Part shown: positions 8,441 through 15,838 of the stretch, piece after piece
How the letters are laid out: each line of letters starts with the position of its first letter
Position numbering within the stretch: position 1 is the first letter of the stretch
DNA from: Paenibacillus bouchesdurhonensis
GTDB taxonomy: Bacteria > Bacillota > Bacilli > Paenibacillales > Paenibacillaceae
Assembly: GCF_900155685.1 (NCBI RefSeq)
Contig: NZ_LT732548.1
Span: 4,750,163-4,814,162 of the forward strand
Direction of reading: 5' to 3'
DNA length: 64,000 nt
Notes under the pieces: generated by a model
Told to the model about the DNA's origin: nothing
Database searches by the model: none
What the model saw: the letters and a program-made list of their open reading frames with translations, nothing else
Made by a program: the position numbers and the translations under genes

Positions 8441-8572
8441 CTACATCTTCGGTATTTCATTTAAGCTCGGCGGCCTCTTGGCCTGCTTCTTCAGCTTAGG
8501 CTCTACCGCTTCTTCCATAATACTGGATTTGTTCTGCTGATCCTTGATCTTCGTTGATTTGTGATGGGGCAT
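8441..8572 (-). CDS. Small basic hypothetical protein, 43 residues
   Basis: The ATG at 8572 is preceded by a near-perfect AGGAGGTGATGAGC ribosome site; the frame closes with TAG at 8441. The product is MPHHKSTKIKDQQNKSSIME followed by a Lys/Pro-rich tail. It is hydrophilic with no membrane segment. It lies 93 nt after topB and directly before a terminator, so may share the topB transcript. I do not recognise a family; the strength of the ribosome site is the reason to call it. Confidence 0.6.
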   Translation of the reverse strand: MPHHKSTKIKDQQNKSSIMEEAVEPKLKKQAKRPPSLNEIPKM

Positions 8573-8664
8573 GCTCATCACCTCCTATTCATAGGTTCTC
8601 GAGCATGCCGCTGTTTTATGCGAAGAGGAAGACAGGGTAATATCCAAACATCGGCAGAAGTCTT

Positions 8665-10797
8665 CTACTTGTTCTTATTCTCCATAGCCGCCTTCAGCAA
8701 TTCTCCCAGGTTGGAGCCAATGGATTCCTGCTTTTTCGTATACTGGCTAACGAGCCTCTTCTCCTCCCGCTTGTTCATGCGTTTAGGGTCGTTATTGCTC
8801 AGCGTTTCCGTAATGCCACAAGGCAGACATTGAACGTAGCGGCCAGCCTTGCCTTCCTTCAGCTCCATCTTCTTATGGCACTGCGGACAACGCCGGTTGG
8901 ACAGGCGCTTCTCGCCGGAACGGCGGTAGCCGCAATCTTCGCTTGGACAGATGAGCATCAGCCCCCGCCCCGTCTTCTTCTCCAGCAGCCTCGTACCGCA
9001 ATCCGGACAATGGCTGTTGGACACATTATGCGGCTTATAGGTCGCATCGCTTTTCTTCACGCCAGCCACGAGCCCCTGAGCCATATCGCGTATCCCCTCT
9101 AGGAACGGGCCAGGCTTGCCCTGCCCCCGAGCGATCCGCTCCAGCTCTGCCTCCCATTTCGCCGTCAGATCCGGCGACCGCAGATCGCTCGGAGCGAGCT
9201 CAATCAACTGCTTGCCCTTTCCTGTCGGATGCAGCAGGTTTCCCTGCCGCTCAATCGTATCCGAGCTGACCAGCTTCTCGATAATATCGGCTCGGGTCGC
9301 CGGCGTGCCTAATCCGTGCTTCTCCATTTGCGTCAGCAATGCCGCCTCGCTGTACCGCTTCGGCGGCATAGTACGGCCGCTTTGAATGCGACAGCGCTTC
9401 ACAGTCACACTGTCTCCTTCCTTCAGTTCTGGAAGCAGCGCGCCGCTGCCTTCAAGCGATTCCTCATCCTCCTCGTCTTCATCCACAGGCTGACCGTCAT
9501 AGACGGCCCGCCAGCCGCTGTCCTTCATCGTCGTGCCTTTGGCATGGAGGGCCTCCCCGGCGACATCCAAAGTAACAGCGACATTGTCATAACGGGCCGC
9601 CGGATAGAATAGACTGATGAACCGCCTTACGATCAAATCATATAACCTGCGCTCTTCTGTGCTGAGCTCATTGAGCAGTACCGTCTGCTCGGTCGGAATG
9701 ATTGCGTGATGATCGGTAACTTTACTGTCATCGATAATCCGTTTACCCAAAGAGAGCGGCTTGCGCAGCAGCGGTCTTGCTAAAGGGGCGTAAGGGCCGA
9801 TCGCCACGCTCGTCAGTCTCTCCTTCAGCGTGTCCTTCATATCGGACGTCAAATAACGCGAGTCCGTACGCGGATAAGTTACGAGCTTATGCTGTTCATA
9901 CAGCCGCTGCAATACATTAGAGGTCTGCTTGGCGGAAAACCCGAGCAAGCGGTTCGCATCCCGCTGCAGCTCTGTCAAATCGTATGCCAAAGGATGCGGC
10001 ACATTCTTCTCGCTCTTCTTGAGTTTCACGATTTTGCCGGAGCGGCCGTCGAGCTTCCCTTGAAGCTGCTTCACCTTCTCCGGGTCAAAAATCCGCGAAT
10101 CATTATTCGCGCCCCGCCATACGGCTTCGAACGTTCCCAGATCAACGCGCAGTGTGCTGTATTCCTCCGATCGGAACGAGACAATCTCGTTCTCCCGCTG
10201 CATAATCATGCCCAGCGTTGGCGTCTGCACCCGCCCCGCGGATAGCGGCGAACCGAATTTGGTGGTCAGTGCCCGAGTAACGTTCAGTCCGATCATCCAG
10301 TCCGCTTCCGCCCGGCATCTTGCCGACTGGTACAGCCGATCGTATTGATTCCCCGGCTTAAGCGAAGCAAAGCCCTCCTTGATCGCCTTATCGGTCTGCG
10401 AGGAGATCCACAGCCGCTGGAACGGCTTGTTCCATTTCGCCATATCCATGATCCATCTAGCCAGCAGTTCTCCTTCGCGCGCAGCATCCGTTGCAATGAT
10501 GAGAGAATTGATATCCTGCCTTCTCATCAGCTGCTGCACGGCCTTGAACTGATGGCTGCTCTCCCGCAGCACCTTCAGCTTCATTTTCCCAGGTAAAATC
10601 GGCAGATCCTCCAAGGCCCAGGAACGGAACTTAGCATCATAGTCCTCCGGCTCCGCAAGCCCGACCAGATGGCCCAGCGCCCAGGTCACGACATACTTCG
10701 GCCCTTCCAAATAACTCTTATGCTTATCGCGGCAGCCCATCACTCGCGCGATTTCTCGCGCTACGGACGGCTTCTCCGCTAGTACTAATGTTTTCAT
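8665..10797 (-). CDS. topB: DNA topoisomerase III
   Basis: Type IA topoisomerase that relaxes and decatenates DNA through a transient 5'-phosphotyrosine. The product is 710 residues. Toprim domain: VLAEKPSVARE (residues 4-14) and the metal site TDAAREGEL (D104, E108). SAGRVQTPTLG at 187-196 lies in the cleavage core, and VTYPRTDSRYL carries the catalytic tyrosine at residue 308. The C-terminus has Cys-rich zinc-ribbon motifs (CPDCG, CPSEDCGYR, CPQCHKK, CLPCG) that would contact single-stranded DNA. It is a stand-alone gene with the 43-residue gene downstream. Confidence 0.97.
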   Translation of the reverse strand: MKTLVLAEKPSVAREIARVMGCRDKHKSYLEGPKYVVTWALGHLVGLAEPEDYDAKFRSWALEDLPILPGKMKLKVLRESSHQFKAVQQLMRRQDINSLIIATDAAREGELLARWIMDMAKWNKPFQRLWISSQTDKAIKEGFASLKPGNQYDRLYQSARCRAEADWMIGLNVTRALTTKFGSPLSAGRVQTPTLGMIMQRENEIVSFRSEEYSTLRVDLGTFEAVWRGANNDSRIFDPEKVKQLQGKLDGRSGKIVKLKKSEKNVPHPLAYDLTELQRDANRLLGFSAKQTSNVLQRLYEQHKLVTYPRTDSRYLTSDMKDTLKERLTSVAIGPYAPLARPLLRKPLSLGKRIIDDSKVTDHHAIIPTEQTVLLNELSTEERRLYDLIVRRFISLFYPAARYDNVAVTLDVAGEALHAKGTTMKDSGWRAVYDGQPVDEDEEDEESLEGSGALLPELKEGDSVTVKRCRIQSGRTMPPKRYSEAALLTQMEKHGLGTPATRADIIEKLVSSDTIERQGNLLHPTGKGKQLIELAPSDLRSPDLTAKWEAELERIARGQGKPGPFLEGIRDMAQGLVAGVKKSDATYKPHNVSNSHCPDCGTRLLEKKTGRGLMLICPSEDCGYRRSGEKRLSNRRCPQCHKKMELKEGKAGRYVQCLPCGITETLSNNDPKRMNKREEKRLVSQYTKKQESIGSNLGELLKAAMENKNK

Positions 10798-11051
10798 GGG
10801 TCACAGATGCACTCCTTTCAAAGTTTATTATAGCATCCGTGGGAGTGCGCAACGAAATCTTCAAGATTTTAAATTGAGCGCACGAGGTAGCAAGCTTAGG
10901 CTTAGGTTATTTTAAGTAGGCTTTTGAAGAAGGCTTTCTCGAACGTTGGATCTTTATAAACATTGAATAAATTTATTGTTTTTCTGGGATTTTAATGCAA
11001 TGGTTAATGTACTAATGATAAAGCTATACAACAAAGGAAAATTAATATATA
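10798..11051. other. Intergenic region between topB and fabH
   Basis: Divergent control region without a gene. Near 11031 there is a TATACA that could be the fabH -10, but no convincing -35 was found. A TGTACTAAT half-site near 11008 resembles half of a FapR operator. The rest is AT-rich and shows nothing else. Confidence 0.4.
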
Positions 11052-11068
11052 TTATTACCAGGTACTAA
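11052..11068 (+). promoter_or_regulatory. Candidate FapR operator upstream of fabH
   Basis: TTATTACCAGGTACTAA matches the palindromic FapR box TTAGTACCAGGTACTAA at 16 of 17 positions. FapR is the malonyl-CoA-responsive repressor of fatty acid synthesis in Bacillota, and fabH is a known regulon member, which fits the position about 100 nt before the start codon. Confidence 0.65.
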
Positions 11069-11165
11069 AACCTGATAATAATATTAGGCCATAATTTAGA
11101 TTTTCATACAAGATATCGAAGCATGTTTTTTACAAACCCATTTCCACAATGAAGGAGCGATTGAT

Positions 11166-12164
11166 TTGACGCCTGTATCCAAATCGCGGATTACCGCCAT
11201 CGGTACTTACGTTCCCGAGAAAATATTGACGAATGAGGATCTGGAGAAGCTGGTTGAAACGAATGACGAATGGATCGTTCAACGAACAGGAATTCAAGAG
11301 CGGCACATTACGGCAGACGACGAATTCACCTCCGATTTATGCATCCGCGCCGTCGAGAAGCTCCGCAGCACCTACAACGTCTTGCTGGATGATGTCGATC
11401 TTATTCTCGTAGCGACGACTACTCCCGATTACTCATTCCCTAGCGTATCATGCAAAATTCAAAAGCATTTCGAAATGGGAAACACCGGGGCAGTGGATCT
11501 GAATGCGACATGCGCGGGCTTCTCCTATGCCCTTCATCTGGCTAATGGACTGATCACTTCAGGGCTACATAGGAAAGTGCTTGTGGTCGCGGGCGAAACG
11601 ATGAGCAAGATAACGGATTACAGCGATCGGAGCACGTGCATTCTATTTGGCGATGGAGCCGGGGCTGTGCTTGTCGAGCGGGAAGATACAGAATCAGGCT
11701 GTTTTGAGGCCGTCGTCATGGGCACGCAAGGAGCCGGGGGAATCAACGTATATCGCTCCGGTCTCTCCCGGGCCATGGACGGTCAACCTTTGGAAGGCAA
11801 CGGTAAAATCGTGCAAAATGGACGCGAAGTATTCAAATGGGCGGTACGCACCGTGACTGCCGGGATTGAGCAGCTGCTGGAGCAGGCTAATGTAAGTCGG
11901 GAGCAGATCGACTGGTTCATTCCGCACAGCGCCAATTTGCGCATGATTGAATCTATCTGTGAGAAAGCGAATATCCCTTTGGGCAAAACACTGCAAAGCG
12001 TTCAGCTTATGGGCAATACCTCCTCGGCATCGATTCCCCTTGCCCTGCAAGCGGGAATCGATGCCGGCCAGTTGAAGCCCGGCGACAGATTGCTCATTTA
12101 TGGCTTCGGCAGCGGCCTTACTCATGCAGGACTCATTGTGCGATGGGGCGTACCCGCTATATAA
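11166..12164 (+). CDS. fabH: 3-oxoacyl-ACP synthase III (KAS III)
   Basis: Condenses acyl-CoA primer with malonyl-ACP to start fatty acid synthesis. The start is a TTG at 11166 after GAAGGAG. The product is 332 residues with a complete catalytic triad: C116 in NATCAGFSYAL, H254 in WFIPHSANLRM and N284 in LMGNTSSASIP. GFGSGLTHAG near the C-terminus is also typical. A FapR-type operator lies upstream. Since no fab genes follow, this may be a second, branched-chain-priming or FabHB-like copy; which one cannot be told from this window. Confidence 0.93.
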   Translation: MTPVSKSRITAIGTYVPEKILTNEDLEKLVETNDEWIVQRTGIQERHITADDEFTSDLCIRAVEKLRSTYNVLLDDVDLILVATTTPDYSFPSVSCKIQKHFEMGNTGAVDLNATCAGFSYALHLANGLITSGLHRKVLVVAGETMSKITDYSDRSTCILFGDGAGAVLVEREDTESGCFEAVVMGTQGAGGINVYRSGLSRAMDGQPLEGNGKIVQNGREVFKWAVRTVTAGIEQLLEQANVSREQIDWFIPHSANLRMIESICEKANIPLGKTLQSVQLMGNTSSASIPLALQAGIDAGQLKPGDRLLIYGFGSGLTHAGLIVRWGVPAI

Positions 12165-12199
12165 TTAGCAGGATGAACAACTAGAGAAGGGGCGCAGTG

Positions 12200-12769
12200 A
12201 TGGCACAGCTATTTTTTAAGTACGGGGCAATGAACAGCGGCAAATCGATTGAGATTCTAAAAGTGGCCCATAATTACGAGGAACAGAACAAACCGGTGAT
12301 GCTCTTCACGTCGGCTCTCGACGACCGGGATGAGGTGGGCTACATTTCCTCGCGCATCGGCCTGCGCAGGCCAGCGATCCCGATCAAGGACGATACCGAC
12401 ATCTTTGGCCTGGTTAGCCGTCAGGAGCCACGGCCCTACTGCGTGCTTGTAGACGAGTGTCAATTTTTGAACAAGGACAGCATCGAGCAGCTTGTCCGCA
12501 TCGTCGACGAACTCGACGTTCCCGTCATGGGCTTCGGCCTCAAGAACGATTTCCAGAATCAACTCTTCGAGGGCAGCAAGCTAATGCTGATTTATGCGGA
12601 TAAAATAGAGGAAATGAAGACGATTTGCTGGTTCTGCGAGCGCAAAGCTACGATGAACCTACGCGTCGAGAACGGGAAGCCCGTCTACACGGGAGAGCAA
12701 ATCCAAATCGGCGGCAATGAGTCCTACTACCCTGTATGCCGGAAATGTCATCGTAATCCTCCATTATAG
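12200..12769 (+). CDS. tdk: Thymidine kinase
   Basis: Salvage kinase that phosphorylates thymidine with ATP. The 189-residue product has the P-loop GAMNSGKS near residue 10, the Walker B-like VLVDECQFL, and two zinc-binding pairs CWFCERKA and CRKCHRN. The ATG at 12200 is preferred; a GTG one codon upstream is possible. AGAAGGGG precedes it. It follows fabH by 35 nt and may be co-transcribed. Confidence 0.95.
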   Translation: MAQLFFKYGAMNSGKSIEILKVAHNYEEQNKPVMLFTSALDDRDEVGYISSRIGLRRPAIPIKDDTDIFGLVSRQEPRPYCVLVDECQFLNKDSIEQLVRIVDELDVPVMGFGLKNDFQNQLFEGSKLMLIYADKIEEMKTICWFCERKATMNLRVENGKPVYTGEQIQIGGNESYYPVCRKCHRNPPL

Positions 12770-12783
12770 TTATCCTATATAGT

Positions 12784-12816
12784 AAGAAGGCACATGCACC
12801 CTGCATGCGCCTTCTT
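12784..12816 (+). terminator. Hairpin terminator after tdk
   Basis: Arms AAGAAGGC / GCCTTCTT with an inner stem CATGCA / TGCATG. The U-tract is weak in both directions. It lies between convergent genes and could serve both. Confidence 0.6.
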
Positions 12817-12847
12817 AAAGTTCAACGAACATAGAATCCCCTATTTG

Positions 12848-13513
12848 TCACTCTTCCGTCAATGCCAGTCTTCTCCTCCGTCTTAGCCTTTTTCTGCGTC
12901 CAAAAAAAGTTTCCCGAAACAACAGATTACGGTATTTAAATTTGCTAAACGGATATTTGAAAGTCAGTGCAATGCCTTGATCCTCGATTTTAACCGACTT
13001 CAGTGCTTGAGTGTGTACGGTACCTCGTACTAGCTGTCTCACTAATTGCGAGTTTTTGCGGCGAATCGCAATAGCCAGCTTGCAGGCGAATGATCTGTCA
13101 TGGGCAAGCCTGTGATATAGCGGCAGTACTGCCCGGGCTATCGCCTGGTGAACTCGGGGCTCGAACATGAATTGCACGGTTCCCGGAGGAATCGTCGTTC
13201 CGTTCGTATACACGAGTTTGGGAAAAATAAAGTCGATAAAATAGCCGATCCCGTTTGTGCCCAGGCCTTGCCTCGCTGCAGACGGAGCTACCGAAGCGAG
13301 CAGCCTTCTCATCAAATTTAAATTCGCTGTAACCACTGCCTTGCTCCATATAGCGGCGAACCTTTCACTCGTTGCGACAGCTCTATAGAACGGCAGCATA
13401 CTGACCGCTACTTTTTGCAGAATATTCGCATTGACCTTAATTTTGTCCGCATGTACCCTTATTTCGTCGCGTCCGCAGCTTCCTGCGCTTCTACGGCGTA
13501 ATACCCTTCCCAT
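12848..13513 (-). CDS. Hypothetical basic protein with an internal duplication
   Basis: A 221-residue protein I do not recognise. Two similar halves are visible: LPFYRAVATSERFAAIWSKA near residues 40-59 and LPLYHRLAHDRSFACKLAIA near residues 130-149, each followed by a basic L-rich helix (LNLMRRLLASV and SQLVRQLVRGTV). The C-terminus is a dense Arg/Lys tract (GRRKRLRRRRRLA). There is no signal peptide or membrane segment. AGGAGG precedes the ATG. The charge suggests nucleic acid or polyanion binding, but that is inference only. Confidence 0.7.
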   Translation of the reverse strand: MGRVLRRRSAGSCGRDEIRVHADKIKVNANILQKVAVSMLPFYRAVATSERFAAIWSKAVVTANLNLMRRLLASVAPSAARQGLGTNGIGYFIDFIFPKLVYTNGTTIPPGTVQFMFEPRVHQAIARAVLPLYHRLAHDRSFACKLAIAIRRKNSQLVRQLVRGTVHTQALKSVKIEDQGIALTFKYPFSKFKYRNLLFRETFFGRRKRLRRRRRLALTEE

Positions 13514-13593
13514 CTCTATTCCTCCTTAGAACGATCGAGTTGTCCGTTCATCGTTGCGTTAAATATCGTTTCTATAATATATGGAGTAGTCGC

Positions 13594-13623
13594 TTGTCAC
13601 GGTTGGGCTTTTGTCTCTACAAT
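13594..13623 (+). promoter_or_regulatory. SigA-type promoter for the 70-residue gene and rhodanese
   Basis: -35 TTGTCA at 13594-13599, 18 nt spacer, -10 TACAAT at 13618-13623. A small hairpin GGGCAG / CTGCCC (13649-13668) lies in the leader just before the ribosome site. Confidence 0.6.
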
Positions 13624-13691
13624 AGAGAAGTCAGATGAAGTAGTTTACGGGCAGCATACCTTCTGCCCGCCTCAAAGGAGATGGTAACCAA

Positions 13692-13904
13692 ATGCCCACG
13701 ATTCGACGTCTTATCACAGAACAGGATTTACAAACAGCGATGGATCTAGGCCTTCGTATCCGCGTTTTTCGCGACAACCACCTCATCGAATCCGGATCGA
13801 TCATTATCCGCCTCACCGAGGATACCGTTATCACGCAATCCAGCGTGAGCGATCTTACCTACCATAACCGGAACAACTGTCAGTTCTTTGAGTTGAAGAA
13901 GTAA
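13692..13904 (+). CDS. Small hypothetical protein, 70 residues
   Basis: MPTIRRLITEQDLQTAMDLG and onward, a small soluble protein with alternating hydrophobic residues suggesting a beta-rich fold (RIRVFRDNHLIESGSIIIRL). AAAGGAGATGG precedes the ATG. It lies 17 nt before the rhodanese gene and shares the promoter at 13.6 kb, so the two are likely one operon. No family recognised. Confidence 0.75.
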   Translation: MPTIRRLITEQDLQTAMDLGLRIRVFRDNHLIESGSIIIRLTEDTVITQSSVSDLTYHNRNNCQFFELKK

Positions 13905-13921
13905 TTAGATGAAGGGAGAAA

Positions 13922-14785
13922 ATGATCATGGCAAACCCAAGCCCGCTCGTTTCAAAAAAGTGGCTCTTAGCCCGCATGTATGAGCCGAATATCGTTATCG
14001 TCGATTGCCGATTTCAGCTCGGAGCACCGGAAGCCGGCAGAGAGGCGTATAACGAAGCCCATATGCCCGGCGCAGTCTATCTCGACTTGGAGAGCGATCT
14101 TTCCGCTCCCGTTGGCGAGCATGGCGGCAGGCATCCGCTGCCCGATCCAGAAGCTCTGGCGTTGCGTCTCGGCCAGGCCGGTATCAACAATGACAGCATA
14201 GTCGTGGCCTATGATGACCAAGGGGGGATGAATGCCTCCAGACTATGGTGGCTGCTGCGCTGGCTGGGGCACGATCAGGTGTATGTCATGGCTGAGGGAT
14301 TCGCAGCGTGGAAGAAGGACGGCTATCCCGTAACCGCGGATCAACCAGTCATCGTTCCTTCCTCATTCCAGCCTGCTGTACGGCCGAATTTGATTGCAGA
14401 TGTGAACGATGTTCGCAGCGCTATTGGCAATCCCGAGATGTTATTGGTGGACTCTCGTGAGGCGCCTCGTTATTTGGGAGACACCGAACCTATTGATGCC
14501 AAAGCAGGACATATCCCTAGCGCCGTCAACGCTTTCTGGAAGAACAATCTGGATGCCGAGGGGAAATGGACGTCCGAGGAACAACGCCGGGCAGGATTGT
14601 CTGAAGTGATAAATGCTCTAAATGCTGGCCGGGAGGTTATCGTCTACTGCGGCTCAGGCGTGAGCGCTTGTCCAAATATTGTGGCGCTCCATTCACTCGG
14701 ATATGATAATGTGCGGCTGTATGCCGGGAGCTGGAGCGATTGGATCTCGTATGAGGAAAACCCGATTGCAACGGGAGAAGAGTAA
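13922..14785 (+). CDS. Sulfurtransferase (tandem rhodanese domains)
   Basis: Thiosulfate or 3-mercaptopyruvate sulfurtransferase. It has 287 residues with two rhodanese domains: an inactive N-terminal half (VDCRFQLG, AHMPGAVYLDLE) and a catalytic C-terminal half (LVDSREAPRYLG, GHIPSAVNAFW). The active-site loop is YCGSGVSACPN, with C243 as sulfur carrier. The loop CGSGV(S/T)AC is commoner in mercaptopyruvate-type enzymes, but substrate is uncertain. The start may be the ATG at 13922 or 13928. A fragment of a second copy of this gene's 3' end lies at 15.7 kb. Confidence 0.92.
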   Translation: MIMANPSPLVSKKWLLARMYEPNIVIVDCRFQLGAPEAGREAYNEAHMPGAVYLDLESDLSAPVGEHGGRHPLPDPEALALRLGQAGINNDSIVVAYDDQGGMNASRLWWLLRWLGHDQVYVMAEGFAAWKKDGYPVTADQPVIVPSSFQPAVRPNLIADVNDVRSAIGNPEMLLVDSREAPRYLGDTEPIDAKAGHIPSAVNAFWKNNLDAEGKWTSEEQRRAGLSEVINALNAGREVIVYCGSGVSACPNIVALHSLGYDNVRLYAGSWSDWISYEENPIATGEE

Positions 14786-14816
14786 GAACCGAGAGGCCGT
14801 GTCAGACGCGGCTTTG

Positions 14817-14861
14817 GGGCTGGGACAGGTTGCCGGGAGGCGGGCTGTTACAGCCCTTTTT
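14817..14861 (+). terminator. Terminator after the rhodanese gene (compound hairpin)
   Basis: Outer arms GGGCTG (14817) and CAGCCC (14851-14856), inner stem TTGCC / GGCGG, then five T. The loop sequence is shared with the doxX terminator at 34.4 kb. Confidence 0.75.
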
Positions 14862-15045
14862 GGGCTTTTCATTCGGCAGCTTGCAAACAATAAGTCGAAG
14901 AAGCAGTTGCAAGAACATCGGAACCAGCCACAGTCCGGCAGTTAGGTTAGGTGATTGTTGAACGCCTAGAAACTTTTAAAGGTATAATTATGACAAGTGT
15001 CTGAGGAGATATCATCATTATTAATGATAGCGGAACATTTCACTT

Positions 15046-15222
15046 GTGAATTTCGCAAAGATAGCCGAAACGCTCGGTGTAGATATAGGCGAGTTGAGTT
15101 GTTCGGGTACATCTCCGAAGTTACAGAAACCAAGATACTCTCGCTGGTTCGATCATGCGGCATCCGGAATACCGCTCCGGTATCTGTTACTTCATCAATT
15201 GCTGAAGCTTTTGAAGCGCTGA
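15046..15222 (+). pseudogene. Possible remnant of an XRE-type regulator gene
   Basis: The frame beginning VNFAKIAETLGVDIGEL resembles the last helix of an XRE helix-turn-helix domain, where a phrase like LxKIAxALGVxIxELF is common. No start codon context or N-terminal part is present, and the natural continuation after GEL appears in the next frame, suggesting a frameshifted fragment. Evidence is limited to about 17 residues. Confidence 0.3.
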
Positions 15223-15480
15223 TAATATATTTGTCATTTCAACTGGCGTCAGTTTCTCATTGTATATTCTGACAAGCTGCTCATTAAATTTCTCTATTTC
15301 TTTTTTATACAGCAGCCCTTTTTCTCCTAATTCTATAGAAAATGCGCGCTTATCCTCCGCACTCTGCTTTTTCATAATATAGCCTTCTGTCTCAAGCTTG
15401 GCCAATTGCTGACTTACAGCGCTTTTTGTAATCTCCATTTTGTCAGCGAGCTCAGAAGGTGATATTGACGGATACCGCAT
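15187..15480 (-). pseudogene. N-terminally truncated MarR-family regulator
   Basis: The 97 residues match the second half of a MarR protein: PSISPSELADKMEITKSAVS is the winged-helix recognition part, followed by the wing EDKRAFSIELGEKG and a C-terminal dimer helix. MarR proteins are usually about 140 residues, so roughly 45 N-terminal residues are missing. The frame is closed by TGA five codons upstream of the ATG, and no ribosome site precedes that ATG. I read it as a degraded gene; a short functional protein cannot be excluded. Confidence 0.6.
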
Positions 15481-15515
15481 AATGAAGGAATTGGTTCAAG
15501 CGTCGTCAGGAGGAA

Positions 15516-15594
15516 GCGGATGGAAACTAAACTTTTCGTAGAGCAAATTAATCAAACGCTTGAAGACATATGGTTAAATACGTATTGTTAGCGG
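15516..15594 (+). other. Short ORF with a good ribosome site, probably a gene fragment
   Basis: AGGAGGAAGCGG precedes an ATG near 15520 that opens METKLFVEQINQTLEDIWLN and stops after 23 codons. It looks like the start of a gene that has lost its body. It is divergent from the MarR remnant. No family could be assigned. Confidence 0.3.
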
Positions 15595-15678
15595 TAACTA
15601 CCTAGCTTCATTTGTACTCTTGTTGGCGTTCCGTTCGGCTTGGTTCAGCCACAGGTGGGTGACTTGCAATAGATAAGC

Positions 15679-15735
15679 AGTTGGAGCGATTGGATCAGTT
15701 ATGAGAAGAATTCCATTGCCGCTGGAAAAGAGTAA
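15679..15735 (+). pseudogene. 3' fragment of a second rhodanese gene
   Basis: In frame, SWSDWISYEKNSIAAGKE then stop. This matches 14 of 18 final residues of the intact sulfurtransferase at 13.9 kb (SWSDWISYEENPIATGEE). Partial similarity continues past the stop into the downstream TTTGGGGCT. Nothing upstream of this point is alignable, so only the last 18 codons survive. Confidence 0.7.
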
Positions 15736-15739
15736 ACAC

Positions 15740-15768
15740 AAAGAACCCGCGTCCGACGCGGGTTCTTT
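15740..15768 (-). terminator. Strong hairpin terminator
   Basis: Perfect 14 bp arms AAAGAACCCGCGTC / GACGCGGGTTCTTT. It is placed to end the long minus-strand catabolic operon (last gene ends at 15839) and is also the old terminator of the rhodanese remnant on the plus strand. Confidence 0.75.
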
Positions 15769-15838
15769 GCAGTTTGGGGCTATGGTGATGTATTCTACGC
15801 TTAATCTTTGGCGTGATCCCAACACGCTTTGCTTCTGT

